Shown: positions 1 to 7,200 of the stretch, in pieces
Layout: every line of letters starts with the position of its first letter
How positions within the stretch are numbered: the stretch's first letter is position 1
Assembly: GCA_003669255.1 (NCBI GenBank)
Contig: QWPO01000190.1
Span: 1 to 10,145 of the forward strand
Source: Planctomycetota bacterium
Lineage (GTDB): Bacteria > Planctomycetota > Planctomycetia > Pirellulales > UBA1268
Length of the DNA: 10,145 nucleotides
Direction: 5' to 3'
Made by a program: the position numbers and the translations under genes
Notes under the pieces: generated by a model
Database searches by the model: none
Seen by the model: the letters and a program-made list of their open reading frames with translations, nothing else
What the model was told of the DNA's origin: nothing

Positions 1-2
1 TC

Positions 3-77
3 CTGCAGGAACTCGAAGATCAGGCGCGGGAGATGGCCGACATGGTCGAAGCCCGGTTCACCGCCGAGGGGCTCTGA
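3..77 (+). CDS. C-terminal tail of an unidentified protein (5' end outside window)
   Basis: An open frame enters from the left edge and ends at TGA 75-77, giving 24 residues that end MVEARFTAEGL. The tail is rich in Glu, Asp, Ala and Arg and would form an amphipathic helix or a short coiled coil. This is too little to assign a family. The last 20 bases overlap the 3' end of the convergent GIY-YIG gene on the other strand. The frame could be chance, but it uses normal GC-rich codons and stops just where the next gene ends, as a real gene end would. Confidence 0.5.
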   Translation: MQELEDQAREMADMVEARFTAEGL

Positions 78-378
78 CGCGTTTCTTGGGCTTCGCGGCT
101 CCCGCGGCCACGAGTTGCTCCTTCTCCGCACGCCGGAGTTGCTTGATCGCCGCTTCACGGCGGAGCGCCCGCGATTTGTCGGGCTGCCGCTCGGAGTAGG
201 CGAGTGCCACGGGAAGCCGGCTCCGCGTGTAGCGGGAGGCCTTGCCGGCTGCGTGGGCTTTGAGCCGCTTGTCGAGATCGTTGGTGATGCCGGTGTAGAG
301 CGAGCCGTCGCCGCACCGCAGCAGGTAGACCAGCCAGCGCGGGGGAGGGGAGGGGGAGGTGCGAGGCATGGGAGGCAT
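58..378 (-). CDS. GIY-YIG domain protein (YhbQ/UPF0213-like)
   Basis: This 106-residue protein is a compact single-domain GIY-YIG protein. The first motif is the VYLL variant (residues 17-20), followed by YTGIT (28-32) in place of YIG. Next come the conserved Arg38 in DLDKRL, His42, the SRYTRSR strand (48-54) and the metal-site Glu75 in RREAAIK. The C-terminus is a basic tail (96-106) that could bind nucleic acid. YhbQ-like proteins are small putative nucleases linked to DNA damage responses, and their exact substrate is poorly defined. ATG 378 is chosen because AGAAGG lies about 5 bases upstream; ATG 369 is an alternative. A longer in-frame start at 453 would run into the upstream gene. The gene follows the zinc-ribbon gene by 11 bases, so the two are probably cotranscribed. 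Family is fairly sure; cellular role is unknown. Confidence 0.85.
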   Translation of the reverse strand: MPPMPRTSPSPPPRWLVYLLRCGDGSLYTGITNDLDKRLKAHAAGKASRYTRSRLPVALAYSERQPDKSRALRREAAIKQLRRAEKEQLVAAGAAKPKKRVRAPRR

Positions 379-389
379 CGCCCTTCTGC

Positions 390-671
390 TCAGAGAGCAA
401 ACGCCAGCCAGATCGCCGCCACGAGGCAGACGACCGCCGTGACGATCACCCACAGAGGCTTTGAGCCGCGGGCGAAGTCTTGCTCCGACAGGTATTGCTC
501 GCAGTAGGGGCAGCGGGGCGTGTCTTCGAGAATCTGCCGCTTGCAGAACGGGCAGGGCACCGTCACCTCGTCGTCGGAATCGTCATCCGCACCGTCGAAA
601 TCAGCATCGCTGTCGAGGTCGGAATCGTCCTCCCAGTCGTCGTCTTCTTCTTCGTCGCTGCGATAGGGCAT
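390..671 (-). CDS. Acidic zinc-ribbon protein with C-terminal membrane anchor
   Basis: The 93-residue protein has three parts. Residues 5-35 are almost wholly Asp, Glu and Ser, a strongly acidic, probably disordered stretch. Residues 40-57 form a zinc ribbon with two CPxC knuckles (C40/C43 and C54/C57) and PCPFC and RCPYC signatures. Residues 73-93 form one hydrophobic helix that ends the protein, so it is probably tail-anchored with the ribbon in the cytoplasm. Small zinc-ribbon proteins of this plan recur in planctomycete genomes, but I know of no tested function. The start at ATG 671 is chosen because upstream residues in the same frame are low-quality and overlap thpR on the other strand. 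No clear Shine-Dalgarno site precedes it. It is the first gene of a likely two-gene unit with the GIY-YIG gene. Confidence 0.85.
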   Translation of the reverse strand: MPYRSDEEEDDDWEDDSDLDSDADFDGADDDSDDEVTVPCPFCKRQILEDTPRCPYCEQYLSEQDFARGSKPLWVIVTAVVCLVAAIWLAFAL

Positions 672-709
672 GGTGTTAGTCCGCGGAGCGGTGTTCGGGG
701 TGTCGCGGC

Positions 710-715
710 ATGATA
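710..715 (-). promoter_or_regulatory. Candidate -10 element for the zinc-ribbon/GIY-YIG unit
   Basis: On the - strand this reads TATCAT, five of six matches to TATAAT, and would start transcription about 30 bases before ATG 671. I find no convincing -35 hexamer at 16-18 bases. The 67-base divergent gap must also hold the thpR promoter, which I could not pick out. Confidence 0.3.
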
Positions 716-727
716 CGTTGTTAGCCC

Positions 728-733
728 GGAGGT
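728..733 (+). promoter_or_regulatory. Strong Shine-Dalgarno site that fixes the thpR start
   Basis: GGAGGT lies five bases before ATG 739 and sits in the longer run GGAGGTGATC, which is complementary to the conserved 3' end of bacterial 16S rRNA. It favours ATG 739 over the in-frame ATG 748, which would be 14 bases away. Confidence 0.8.
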
Positions 734-738
734 GATCG

Positions 739-1326
739 ATGCGGCAGATGCGGCTCTTTGTGGCGGTGGACGTTTCGGCGGAGGTGACCGCCCGGGCGGC
801 CCGGATCATCGACCGGCTGCGCGAGGCGGGCATCGAGGCCGCGTGGGTGGCACGGGAGCAGATGCACCTCACGCTGCATTTTTTGGGCGACGATGTGGAC
901 GACGCCGATCTGCACCGGATCTGCCTGGCGATCGACGAGGCGGCCGCGACGGTGCCGCCGTTTCGGCTCGACTTCGGAGGGGTCGGAGTGTTTCCCGACG
1001 CGGCACGACCGCGGGTGGCGTGGCTCGGCGTTCATGAGGGGGCCGCGGAGCTTGGCCGGCTGCACGCCGCCCTCGCAGAGCGACTCACGCCGCTCGGGTT
1101 TCCCCCGGAGGCGCGGGTCTACCGGCCGCACCTCACGCTCGGCCGGTTTCGCGGCGGCCGGGGCAGCGCGGGCGCCGGGAGCGATCGCCTGGTTGCGGCG
1201 CTCGAGGCGTGCCGCGATGCCGACGGTGGCTCCGCGAGCGTGCAGCGGGTATGCCTCTACGAGAGCCGGCTCGCCCGCGAGGGAGCGGAGCACGACCGGC
1301 TGCACGCGGCACCGCTCCGCGGGTGA
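739..1326 (+). CDS. thpR: RNA 2',3'-cyclic phosphodiesterase (2H family)
   Basis: The 195-residue protein belongs to the 2H phosphoesterase superfamily (LigT/ThpR group), whose members open RNA 2',3'-cyclic phosphates to 2'-phosphates. Both catalytic HxTx motifs are present: HLTL at 43-46 and HLTL at 131-134, each followed by the expected strand (HFLGD and GRF). The N-terminus MRLFVAVDV is the usual first strand, and PRVAWLGV (91-98) is the conserved strand between the motifs. Length is normal for the family and the protein looks intact. It should be cytoplasmic. The start is set by the strong ribosome site just upstream. It diverges from the zinc-ribbon gene and converges on the LssY_C gene, so it is probably a single-gene unit. 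Its physiological RNA substrate in bacteria is not well settled. Confidence 0.92.
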   Translation: MRQMRLFVAVDVSAEVTARAARIIDRLREAGIEAAWVAREQMHLTLHFLGDDVDDADLHRICLAIDEAAATVPPFRLDFGGVGVFPDAARPRVAWLGVHEGAAELGRLHAALAERLTPLGFPPEARVYRPHLTLGRFRGGRGSAGAGSDRLVAALEACRDADGGSASVQRVCLYESRLAREGAEHDRLHAAPLRG

Positions 1327-1348
1327 TCAACCGTCGATTCAAGCGGGC

Positions 1349-2047
1349 TCAGCGTCGGACCTCGAGCACGCCCACGGCGAGCCGGCCGTCGCTGACCCAG
1401 GGATCGCCTCCGCCATTCACGCCCTGGCGCTCGGGGTGGAATCGGTCCACCCAGTAGTAGCCGTCGAGCGCACCCGACCGCGCCGTGTCGCCCACGAGTT
1501 TGTTGCGCTCGTTGTCTACCTCCGGCGAGATCTTGTGTGTCACGCCCCCGGTCGTGCGGCTGATCTCCACCCGCTCGTCGAAGGTGGCAGCGCCGAGCCA
1601 GAGCGGCTCGCCGGCGGCATCGACCTCCTGCGACCGCCAGAAGCGGACGTGATGCCGTTGCTTCGGGCTGTCGCCCACCGGCTGCTCGTAGGCGAGATCC
1701 TCCCGCCGGCCCCAGAGAAAGAGGTCGCTCACGGGGGCATGGTCGTAGGGCTTCTTCAGGACGACATCGGCCGCGATCCGCATCGATGATTTCAGCGTGA
1801 TCGGGTCGGCCGCATACCAGCGGGCCGCGGCGAGCGCCCGGTGGATCTCCTCCTCGGTGCCAACAAAGGCGATGTTCACGGGGTCGCCGCGTCGCCCTTG
1901 CTTCGTGACGGTGTGTCGTGGGGCCCGGGCGAGTGCGGGGTGGCCTTGGACTGTAGCGGTGGGCTCTTGGCCGCGGGCCGGGAGCCAGCACGTGGTCGCG
2001 ATCACAGCGGCGAAGATCAGCAGACGCTTCGAGATCGATGCAGGCAT
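1349..2047 (-). CDS. Exported LssY C-terminal domain protein
   Basis: The 232-residue protein begins with a signal peptide: a Lys/Arg start, a hydrophobic core at about 9-22, and likely cleavage near ARG-Q at 24-27. It is therefore probably periplasmic. Residues 55 to about 205 match the LssY_C domain (named for Legionella LssY), with DPVNIAFVGTEEEI, a DPITLKSS turn at 81-88, the RHHVRFWRS strand (131-139) and WLGAATFD (150-157). The domain's biochemical function is unknown. In LssY itself it follows membrane phosphatase-like parts; here it stands alone behind a signal peptide. ATG 2047 is supported by GAGGAGG (2056-2062) eight bases upstream and by a promoter at 2077-2105. The gene ends 22 bases from thpR in convergent orientation. 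Domain call is fairly sure; role is not inferable. Confidence 0.82.
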   Translation of the reverse strand: MPASISKRLLIFAAVIATTCWLPARGQEPTATVQGHPALARAPRHTVTKQGRRGDPVNIAFVGTEEEIHRALAAARWYAADPITLKSSMRIAADVVLKKPYDHAPVSDLFLWGRREDLAYEQPVGDSPKQRHHVRFWRSQEVDAAGEPLWLGAATFDERVEISRTTGGVTHKISPEVDNERNKLVGDTARSGALDGYYWVDRFHPERQGVNGGGDPWVSDGRLAVGVLEVRR

Positions 2048-2076
2048 GAGGGCGGCCTCCTCGTGTGGGGCGGCGG

Positions 2077-2105
2077 ACGATAGCGGGCCGGGCGACGCGG
2101 CTCAA
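2077..2105 (-). promoter_or_regulatory. Sigma70-like promoter of the LssY_C gene
   Basis: On the - strand TTGAGC (2105-2100) is followed after exactly 17 bases by TATCGT (2082-2077). Each hexamer matches four of six consensus bases. Predicted transcription starts near 2070, giving a short leader that contains the GAGGAGG ribosome site at 2056-2062. Spacing and position are good; this is a prediction from sequence only. Confidence 0.55.
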
Positions 2106-2294
2106 GGTGGGTCGGCCATGGAAACGGGGTGTCTGGTGGCCAGTTGCGGCATCCGGGGCCACCCGTGGCGTCAGCCTGCATGGATGCTTGCCTCGATGGC
2201 CGGGCGACCGAACGGTTTGGCGATTGATGGCGCCGGCGGGATCTGGCGCGTTCCCCGAGCAGGGAATGCTCATTGCAGCCCGCCAGGTGCCACC
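2106..2294. other. Intergenic region upstream of the receiver-like gene
   Basis: This stretch lies between the LssY_C promoter and the ATG at 2295. Open frames run through it, but none has a credible start with coding-like sequence. It holds a short hairpin, GAGCA/TGCTC at 2257-2261 and 2267-2271, about 24 bases before ATG 2295. AGGTG at 2285-2289 is a weak ribosome site. I see no clear promoter for the + strand gene. Confidence 0.4.
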
Positions 2295-2732
2295 ATGGTC
2301 GTGACGTTCACGAAGCAAGAGCTCCCGTCCGCCGTGGCCGCGGCTCCAACGCCGGTCCGTTTCCTTTCGGAGCCGCTCGACTGGCTCGTACTCTCGGCCG
2401 ACCGGTTCACCCGCGACCTCGTGCTCGGGGCGGTGCTCCGCAACGGCCACAACGGTCAGGCCCAATCCGCCAGTTCGTCGCCGGCTATCGCGGTTGCGGC
2501 CTCCCGATACCGCTGCACGTTTATCGACCTTGTCTATCCCGGGGGCCGTATGGCCGACCTCGATCGCTGGACGTCGCTGTTGCGGCTGCACTCGTCGCGA
2601 CTCGTGGTGCGCGGCGGCGACGACAACCTTGCTGACGAACGCTGGGCCCGCAATGCAGGAGCGGCGATCTATCTTCCCGGACAGCTCGCCAAGGGCTGCC
2701 TGGAACGCCTTCTCGACGGGCTCTGCTCCTGA
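2295..2732 (+). CDS. Orphan degenerate receiver-like (CheY-fold) protein
   Basis: The 145-residue protein has no family I can name with certainty, but its pattern fits a response-regulator receiver. Residues 29-36 (DWLVLSAD) look like strand 1 with one acidic residue at the end, and RFTRDLVLGAVLRNG looks like helix 1. TFIDLVYPGG (75-84) matches strand 3 and its following loop, which puts Asp78 at the phosphoacceptor position. RLVVRGG (102-108) matches strand 4 but has Arg where Thr/Ser is expected. AGAAIYLPG (121-129) matches strand 5 but lacks the conserved Lys. It is therefore probably a pseudo-receiver that cannot be switched in the usual way. There is no output domain and no kinase gene nearby. 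AGGTG lies five bases before the ATG. It precedes the deaminase gene by 32 bases on the same strand. The fold assignment is inference. Confidence 0.6.
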   Translation: MVVTFTKQELPSAVAAAPTPVRFLSEPLDWLVLSADRFTRDLVLGAVLRNGHNGQAQSASSSPAIAVAASRYRCTFIDLVYPGGRMADLDRWTSLLRLHSSRLVVRGGDDNLADERWARNAGAAIYLPGQLAKGCLERLLDGLCS

Positions 2733-2764
2733 CCGCCCGGCACGTTGGACGGATCACTCGGACA

Positions 2765-3241
2765 ATGGACGAGCCCATGCCGCAGTCGGTATCCTTGGCC
2801 CTCATGGACGCATACATGCTGGCGGCGATTGAAGAGGCGGAGCAGGGGGTTGCCGAGGGCGGCATTCCGATCGGCTCCGTGGTGGTGCGGGATGGGATGA
2901 TCGTGGGCCGCGGGCACAACCGCCGCGTGCAGCAGGGCAGCACGATCCTGCACGGCGAGATGGATGCGCTGGAGCGGGCGGGTCGGCAGTCGGCCAGCTT
3001 CTACCGCGAGTGCACGCTCTACACCACGCTCTCTCCCTGCCCGATGTGCAGCGGCGCGATCCTGCTTTACGGGATTCCCCGGGTGGTGATCGGCGAGAAC
3101 CGGTCATTCATGGGGGAGGAAAAGTTGCTGGCGGAGCGGGGCGTCAAGCTCACGGTGCTCCAGGATGAGCGGTGCATCGCGCTGATGCGGGACTTCATGC
3201 AAAAACACCCCCAGCTCTGGGCAGAGGACATCGGCGAGTGA
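2765..3241 (+). CDS. Cytosine deaminase, FCY1 (yeast) type
   Basis: The protein is a zinc-dependent deaminase of 158 residues, the same length as Saccharomyces Fcy1 as I remember it. Zinc ligands are His63 in HGE and Cys92/Cys95 in SPCPMC, and Glu65 is the proton shuttle. Features that separate the cytosine deaminases from TadA and guanine deaminases are also present: GGIPIGSVVV (32-41), RGHNRR with Asn52, TLYTTLSPCPMC, YGIPRVVIGEN with Phe115, and the C-terminus LWAEDIGE. In that end, Trp152, Asp155 and Ile156 correspond to yeast residues that close over the base. The expected reaction is cytosine to uracil plus ammonia (pyrimidine salvage) in the cytoplasm. No strong ribosome site precedes ATG 2765; ATG 2777 is possible. 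A nucleobase permease is not nearby. Subfamily rests on motif recall, not an alignment run. Confidence 0.85.
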   Translation: MDEPMPQSVSLALMDAYMLAAIEEAEQGVAEGGIPIGSVVVRDGMIVGRGHNRRVQQGSTILHGEMDALERAGRQSASFYRECTLYTTLSPCPMCSGAILLYGIPRVVIGENRSFMGEEKLLAERGVKLTVLQDERCIALMRDFMQKHPQLWAEDIGE

Positions 3242-3285
3242 ATCCCCCTCGCCGGTGGCTGCGGAGCGACTATCTTTCTGCCGCG

Positions 3286-3720
3286 ATGACACCCGTCTCA
3301 GAACCCACCCCCACGCCGATCTGGATGCACCGCTGGCTCGTGGCCGCGGGCATCTACAACCTCATCTGGGGCGCGGTCACCGTGCTCTATCCTCCGTGGC
3401 TCTTCGACCTCACCGGCCTCGAACAGCCAAACTATCCGTTCATCTGGCAGTGCGTGGGGATGATCGTAGGGGTCTATGGCATCGGCTACCTCGCCGCTGC
3501 CTCCGACCCGGTGAGGCACTGGCCGATCGTGCTCGTGGGTTTTCTGGGAAAGATCTTCGGCCCGCTCGGGTATGCGATGGGCGTGATGCGTGGCGATGTG
3601 CCGCCGGCCTTTGGCTGGACGCTGCCGACCAACGACCTGCTCTGGTGGATTCCCTTCGGGATGATCCTCCTTCACGCCTGGCGGCAGCACCGCAACGAGG
3701 CGGGCGTTCGGCATGAATGA
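3286..3720 (+). CDS. Small four-helix membrane protein, function unknown
   Basis: The 144-residue protein has four predicted membrane helices, at about 16-36, 52-72, 79-101 and 112-131. Conserved-looking loop motifs are AGIYNLIWG at the start of helix 1, QPNYPFIWQ before helix 2, DPVRHWPIVLVG at helix 3 and LPTNDLLWW at helix 4. I recognise the pattern as a recurring bacterial family but know no tested function. No ribosome site precedes ATG 3286. An in-frame GTG at 3238 overlaps the deaminase stop as GTGA and has AGAGGA nine bases upstream; it would give a 160-residue form. That extension is Arg-rich and not membrane-like, so ATG 3286 is kept, with real doubt. The gene overlaps the next by eight bases (ATGAATGA), so the two are probably translated together. 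Confidence 0.75.
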   Translation: MTPVSEPTPTPIWMHRWLVAAGIYNLIWGAVTVLYPPWLFDLTGLEQPNYPFIWQCVGMIVGVYGIGYLAAASDPVRHWPIVLVGFLGKIFGPLGYAMGVMRGDVPPAFGWTLPTNDLLWWIPFGMILLHAWRQHRNEAGVRHE

Positions 3721-4198
3721 CTCCATCGCCGGCGTGCCGCTCGTGGAATTGATCCTCGTGGCGCAGGCCGTTGCGTCGGGGGCGATGTGCGGCCTCATTT
3801 GGTTCGTGCAGGTCGTGCACTACCCGCTGTTCGCCACGATCACCGGCGCAGGGTCGCGGGAGCATGCGATCGAGAACCAGCGTCGCACCAGCCCCGTGGT
3901 GATTCCGTTCATGGCGGTGGAACTCGCGACGGCGGTGGCGGTGGCGGCTTGGCCACCGGCGGGCGTCGGCCGCGGCGCGGCCTTGGTGGGGCTGGCGCTC
4001 ATCGCGGTGATCTGGCTCTCCACGTTCTTCGTGCAGGTGCCGTTGCATGGCCGGCTCGCTCGCGACGGCCACTCGGCGGCCGTGGTGGATTCCCTCGTGC
4101 GGAGCAACTGGATTCGCACCATCGCCTGGACCGCCCGGGCGATCCTGGCCGCCTGGATGCTCCGCGTCGCGGTAACCTGTCCAAGCCCAACGCCGTGA
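3713..4198 (+). CDS. Conserved four-helix membrane protein, function unknown
   Basis: The 161-residue protein has four predicted membrane helices at about 10-32, 61-81, 88-108 and 133-154. Polar residues sit near the membrane: His36 in QVVHYPLF, Glu70 in FMAVELATA, His112 in VQVPLH and the NWIRTIAWTAR motif at 132-142. The His/Glu/His spacing suggests a conserved site that could bind a metal or cofactor, but that is only a guess. I recognise the sequence pattern from widespread bacterial membrane proteins of unknown role. The start codon lies inside the end of the preceding membrane protein gene, and a weak GAGG is 12 bases upstream, which points to translational coupling. It is the last gene of the + strand group and converges on the RND permease gene. 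Confidence 0.75.
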   Translation: MNDSIAGVPLVELILVAQAVASGAMCGLIWFVQVVHYPLFATITGAGSREHAIENQRRTSPVVIPFMAVELATAVAVAAWPPAGVGRGAALVGLALIAVIWLSTFFVQVPLHGRLARDGHSAAVVDSLVRSNWIRTIAWTARAILAAWMLRVAVTCPSPTP

Positions 4199-4222
4199 GG
4201 CGTGGGACGGTGCCAGGAGAGA

Positions 4223-4264
4223 CGCGGCCCAGCGTGGCCGCGCCCGAGGCCTTACGGCCTTCGG
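4223..4264. terminator. Two hairpins between convergent genes, candidate terminator
   Basis: The 69-base gap between the membrane protein stop and the permease stop holds two stems. The first is a perfect 7-bp stem, CGCGGCC/GGCCGCG (4223-4229 and 4236-4242), with a 6-base loop. The second is CCGAGGCC/GGCCTTCGG (4244-4251 and 4256-4264) with one bulged base and loop TTAC, followed by only CTTT on the + strand. There is no long T-run, so classic intrinsic termination is uncertain. Confidence 0.4.
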
Positions 4265-4267
4265 CTT

Positions 4268-7200
4268 TCACGGGCCGGCAACAGCGGCGGGCCGCAGTCC
4301 GCTCGTGCCGAAGATCCGGAAGCAGAGGCCGAGCAGTGCCGGCACGAGCACGAGCGTGACGATCGTCGAGAAGAGCATGCCACCGAGCAGCACCGCGCCC
4401 AGGCCGCGGTAGAGCTCGCTTCCCGCTCCGGGAAAGAGCACGAGGGGCAGCAGGCCGAGCACCGTGGTGAGCGTGGTCATGAAGATCGGCCGCACCCGGC
4501 TGCGGACTGCCTCCAGGATCGCCTCGGTCGGCTCCGTGTCGGTCTCGCGGACGAGTTGCAGCGCCCGCTCCACGATCAGAATCGGATTGTTGACCACGGT
4601 GCCGATCAGGATCACGAAGCCGAGCATCGTGAGCACGTCGAGCGGCTGGAAGATACCGAACGACGCTCCCAGCCAGTTGAGCAGCCAGAGGCCGAGCAGG
4701 CCGCCGACGCTGCCCACCGGCACCGAGGCGATGACGACGGCCGGATAGAGCCACGATTCGAAGAGCGCCGCCATCAGGAGGTAGGTGATCACGCCGGCGA
4801 TCACGAGGTTGAACCACAGCGATTTCCAGGTGGCCACGAGCTTGTCGGTGGTGCCGCCGAGCGTGATTCGGTAGCCGCCGTCGAGCGCGCCAGACTCTTC
4901 GAGCGGCTTCACGATCATCGACTGGATCCGCTCCTGGGCCTCCTCGAGCGGCATCTTTGCCGGCGGCGAAACCTGGACGGTGATCGCCCGCTCCCGCTCG
5001 CGGTGGAGGATCTGCTCGGGGCCGCTGGAGAACTCGCGAACCTCCGCCACCGCTTCGAGTGGCACGAGCTGGCCGCCCGGCGTGACCACCGGGAGCGTGC
5101 GCAGGTCCTGCGTCCGTTGCACGAACCGGTCGTCTCCCTTGATCACGAGGTCGATCCGGTCGTTGTCGAGGAAGTAGTCGGTGGCGTAGCCGCCGTCCAC
5201 GAGGCAGTCGACGATGTAGCCGAGCTGATGGGCGTCGAGCCGCATGTCGGCCGCCTGCTCGAGCCGCGGCACGAGCTGAATCTCGGGGCTGGAGAGGTCG
5301 AGCGACGGCTTGGGCAGGTTTTGGCTGCCGGGCGTGGCTTCGGGGAGCTTCCCCATGACCTGCACGCCGAGCTTGACGAGCTTCGCGAGATCCGGGCCGG
5401 TGATCTCGATGTCGATGGTGCGGCCGGCGCCGATGCCGTTTTCAAACAGGCTCGACTGCTTGGCCACCGCGAACGTGCCGGGCAGGTCGGCCGCGATCCG
5501 GCGGACGAGCGGCACGAGCTTCGCGGCCTCGAGTGGGTCGAGCGAACGCAGACCGATGAACACGCTCTTGCCGCGGGCCACAAAGAAGCAGTCGGCGACC
5601 ACCGGGGCGTCGAGGGCCTTCGCTTCGGGCGTGCCTGGATCGACGTCCCAGTAGGGGATCAGACGTTCCTCGACGCGGTCGCCCATTCGCAGGAGTTCAT
5701 TGATGTTGTAGCCCGGCGGCGGCAGCAGGATGCCGAACACGAGATTGCGGTTACCTTCGGGGAGGTATTCGACCTTCGGCATCAGCAGCCAGGTGGCCAC
5801 TGCCGCTGCGGCGACGATCGCCGCCGAGGCGATCGCCGCTCGGGGCGCGCTGGCGAGCAGAAAGCGGTTGATGCCGGTGACCACGCCCATGAAGGCGGCG
5901 CCGAACCGCGTGAGCACGTCGCCCCGCGAGGCCGTGGTGCCTGCCGTATCACCGGCCCCCGTCACAACCGTGGCGGCGGCGCGGGCGTGGCGGCTCTGGA
6001 GGAGCAGGGCGGCAGCAGCGGGCACGACGAGCCCGGAAACGGCGATCGAGAGCCCGACCGCGGCCGCGATCGCCAGGGCAATGTCGCCGAAGAGCTGGCC
6101 CACCTCCCCCTCCACGAAGAGCACAGGCAGGAACACGGCGACGTTGGTGAGCGTGCTTGCCAGGATCGCCCCCCACACCTCCTGGGTGCCCTTGACGGCC
6201 GCGTCCTTCGGCGACTCGCCGGCGCTCCAGTGGACGAAGATGTTTTCGAGCACGACCACTGAGTTGTCGATCAGCATGCCCACGGCGAAGGCGATGCCCG
6301 CGAGGCTGATCACGTTGAGCGTGCGGTCGAAGGCGGCGAGGGCGAGGAAGGTGCCCATCACGCTCACCGGGATCGACATCGCCACGATCAGCGTGGAGCG
6401 GATGTTTCTCAGGAAGAGGAGCAGCGTGCCGAGCGTGAGCAGGCCGCCCACGAGGATGTTGTCTTTCACGAGTCCGATGGCGGAGTCGATGTAGTCGGTC
6501 TCGTCGTAGACGAGCGAGAGCGAGAGTCCCTTGGGCTTGAGCTGTTCGTCGATCCGGCTCGCCGTGTCGCGGAGCCGCTGCATCACGTCGAGCACGTTGG
6601 CCCCCAACTCGCGGGTGACGCGGATGGCGATGTTGCGGGCCCCGAACCGCCGGACGATGCCGTCGGGCTTCTTGGTGCCGAGGCGGGCCTTGGCCACGTC
6701 GCGGACGTAGACGGGCTTGCCGTCGCGGCGCGTGATGATCACGCCCTCGACCTGCTCCGGAGAGCGGAACTGGCCGAGCGTGCGGACCACATACCGCCGC
6801 TTGCCCTCCCAGAGGTCGCCACCCGACGTGTCCTGATTCTGGTTGGCGAGGGCGAGCCGGAGGTCTTCGATCGTGAGGTTGCGGGCGGCGAGCAGCTGCG
6901 GATCGACGATCACCTGGAGCTCGTCCTCGCGGCCGCCCACGAGGTCGGCGCTCGAGACGCCGTCCACCCGCTCGAGCCGGCTCTCGATGTCGTCCTCGGC
7001 CATGCGGCGGACCGCCTCGACGTCGATGGCGGGCGGGGCGAGTGCGGCGAGTTCGGGGTGCGCGGCGGCGAGCTTCCGGATCCGGAACATCGCCAGGTCG
7101 GGCGAGCGGGCCTTGAGCACGCGATCGAGGTCGGCCGCGAGAGCCGGATGATCGGCCTTGGCCTTCTCGATGGCAGCCGTTTCGGGAGCGGCCTGCCCGA

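Noticed and set aside
672..872. N-terminal extension of the zinc-ribbon protein to 872
   Set aside because: It would lie opposite the start of thpR and its product has no recognisable content; the acidic protein begins naturally at ATG 671.
2251..2271. Hairpin upstream of the receiver-like gene as a riboswitch or attenuator
   Set aside because: Only a 5-bp stem with a competing TTCCC/GGGAA pairing; too small and without a known aptamer pattern.
1797..2294. N-terminal extension of the receiver-like protein back to ATG 1797
   Set aside because: The added region is antisense to the LssY_C gene and its promoter and shows no protein-like pattern; ATG 2295 has a ribosome site and begins just before the first strand.
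1257..2591. Open frame of 444 codons on the - strand across LssY_C and the receiver-like gene
   Set aside because: It is out of frame with the LssY_C gene, which has signal peptide, ribosome site and promoter. Its product is Arg/Pro-rich without motifs.
4202..6262. Open frame of 686 codons on the + strand opposite the RND permease
   Set aside because: It is rich in Arg, Glu, His and Asp with no fold or motif, and it lies wholly opposite a well-supported permease. Long antisense frames are expected in GC-rich genes.
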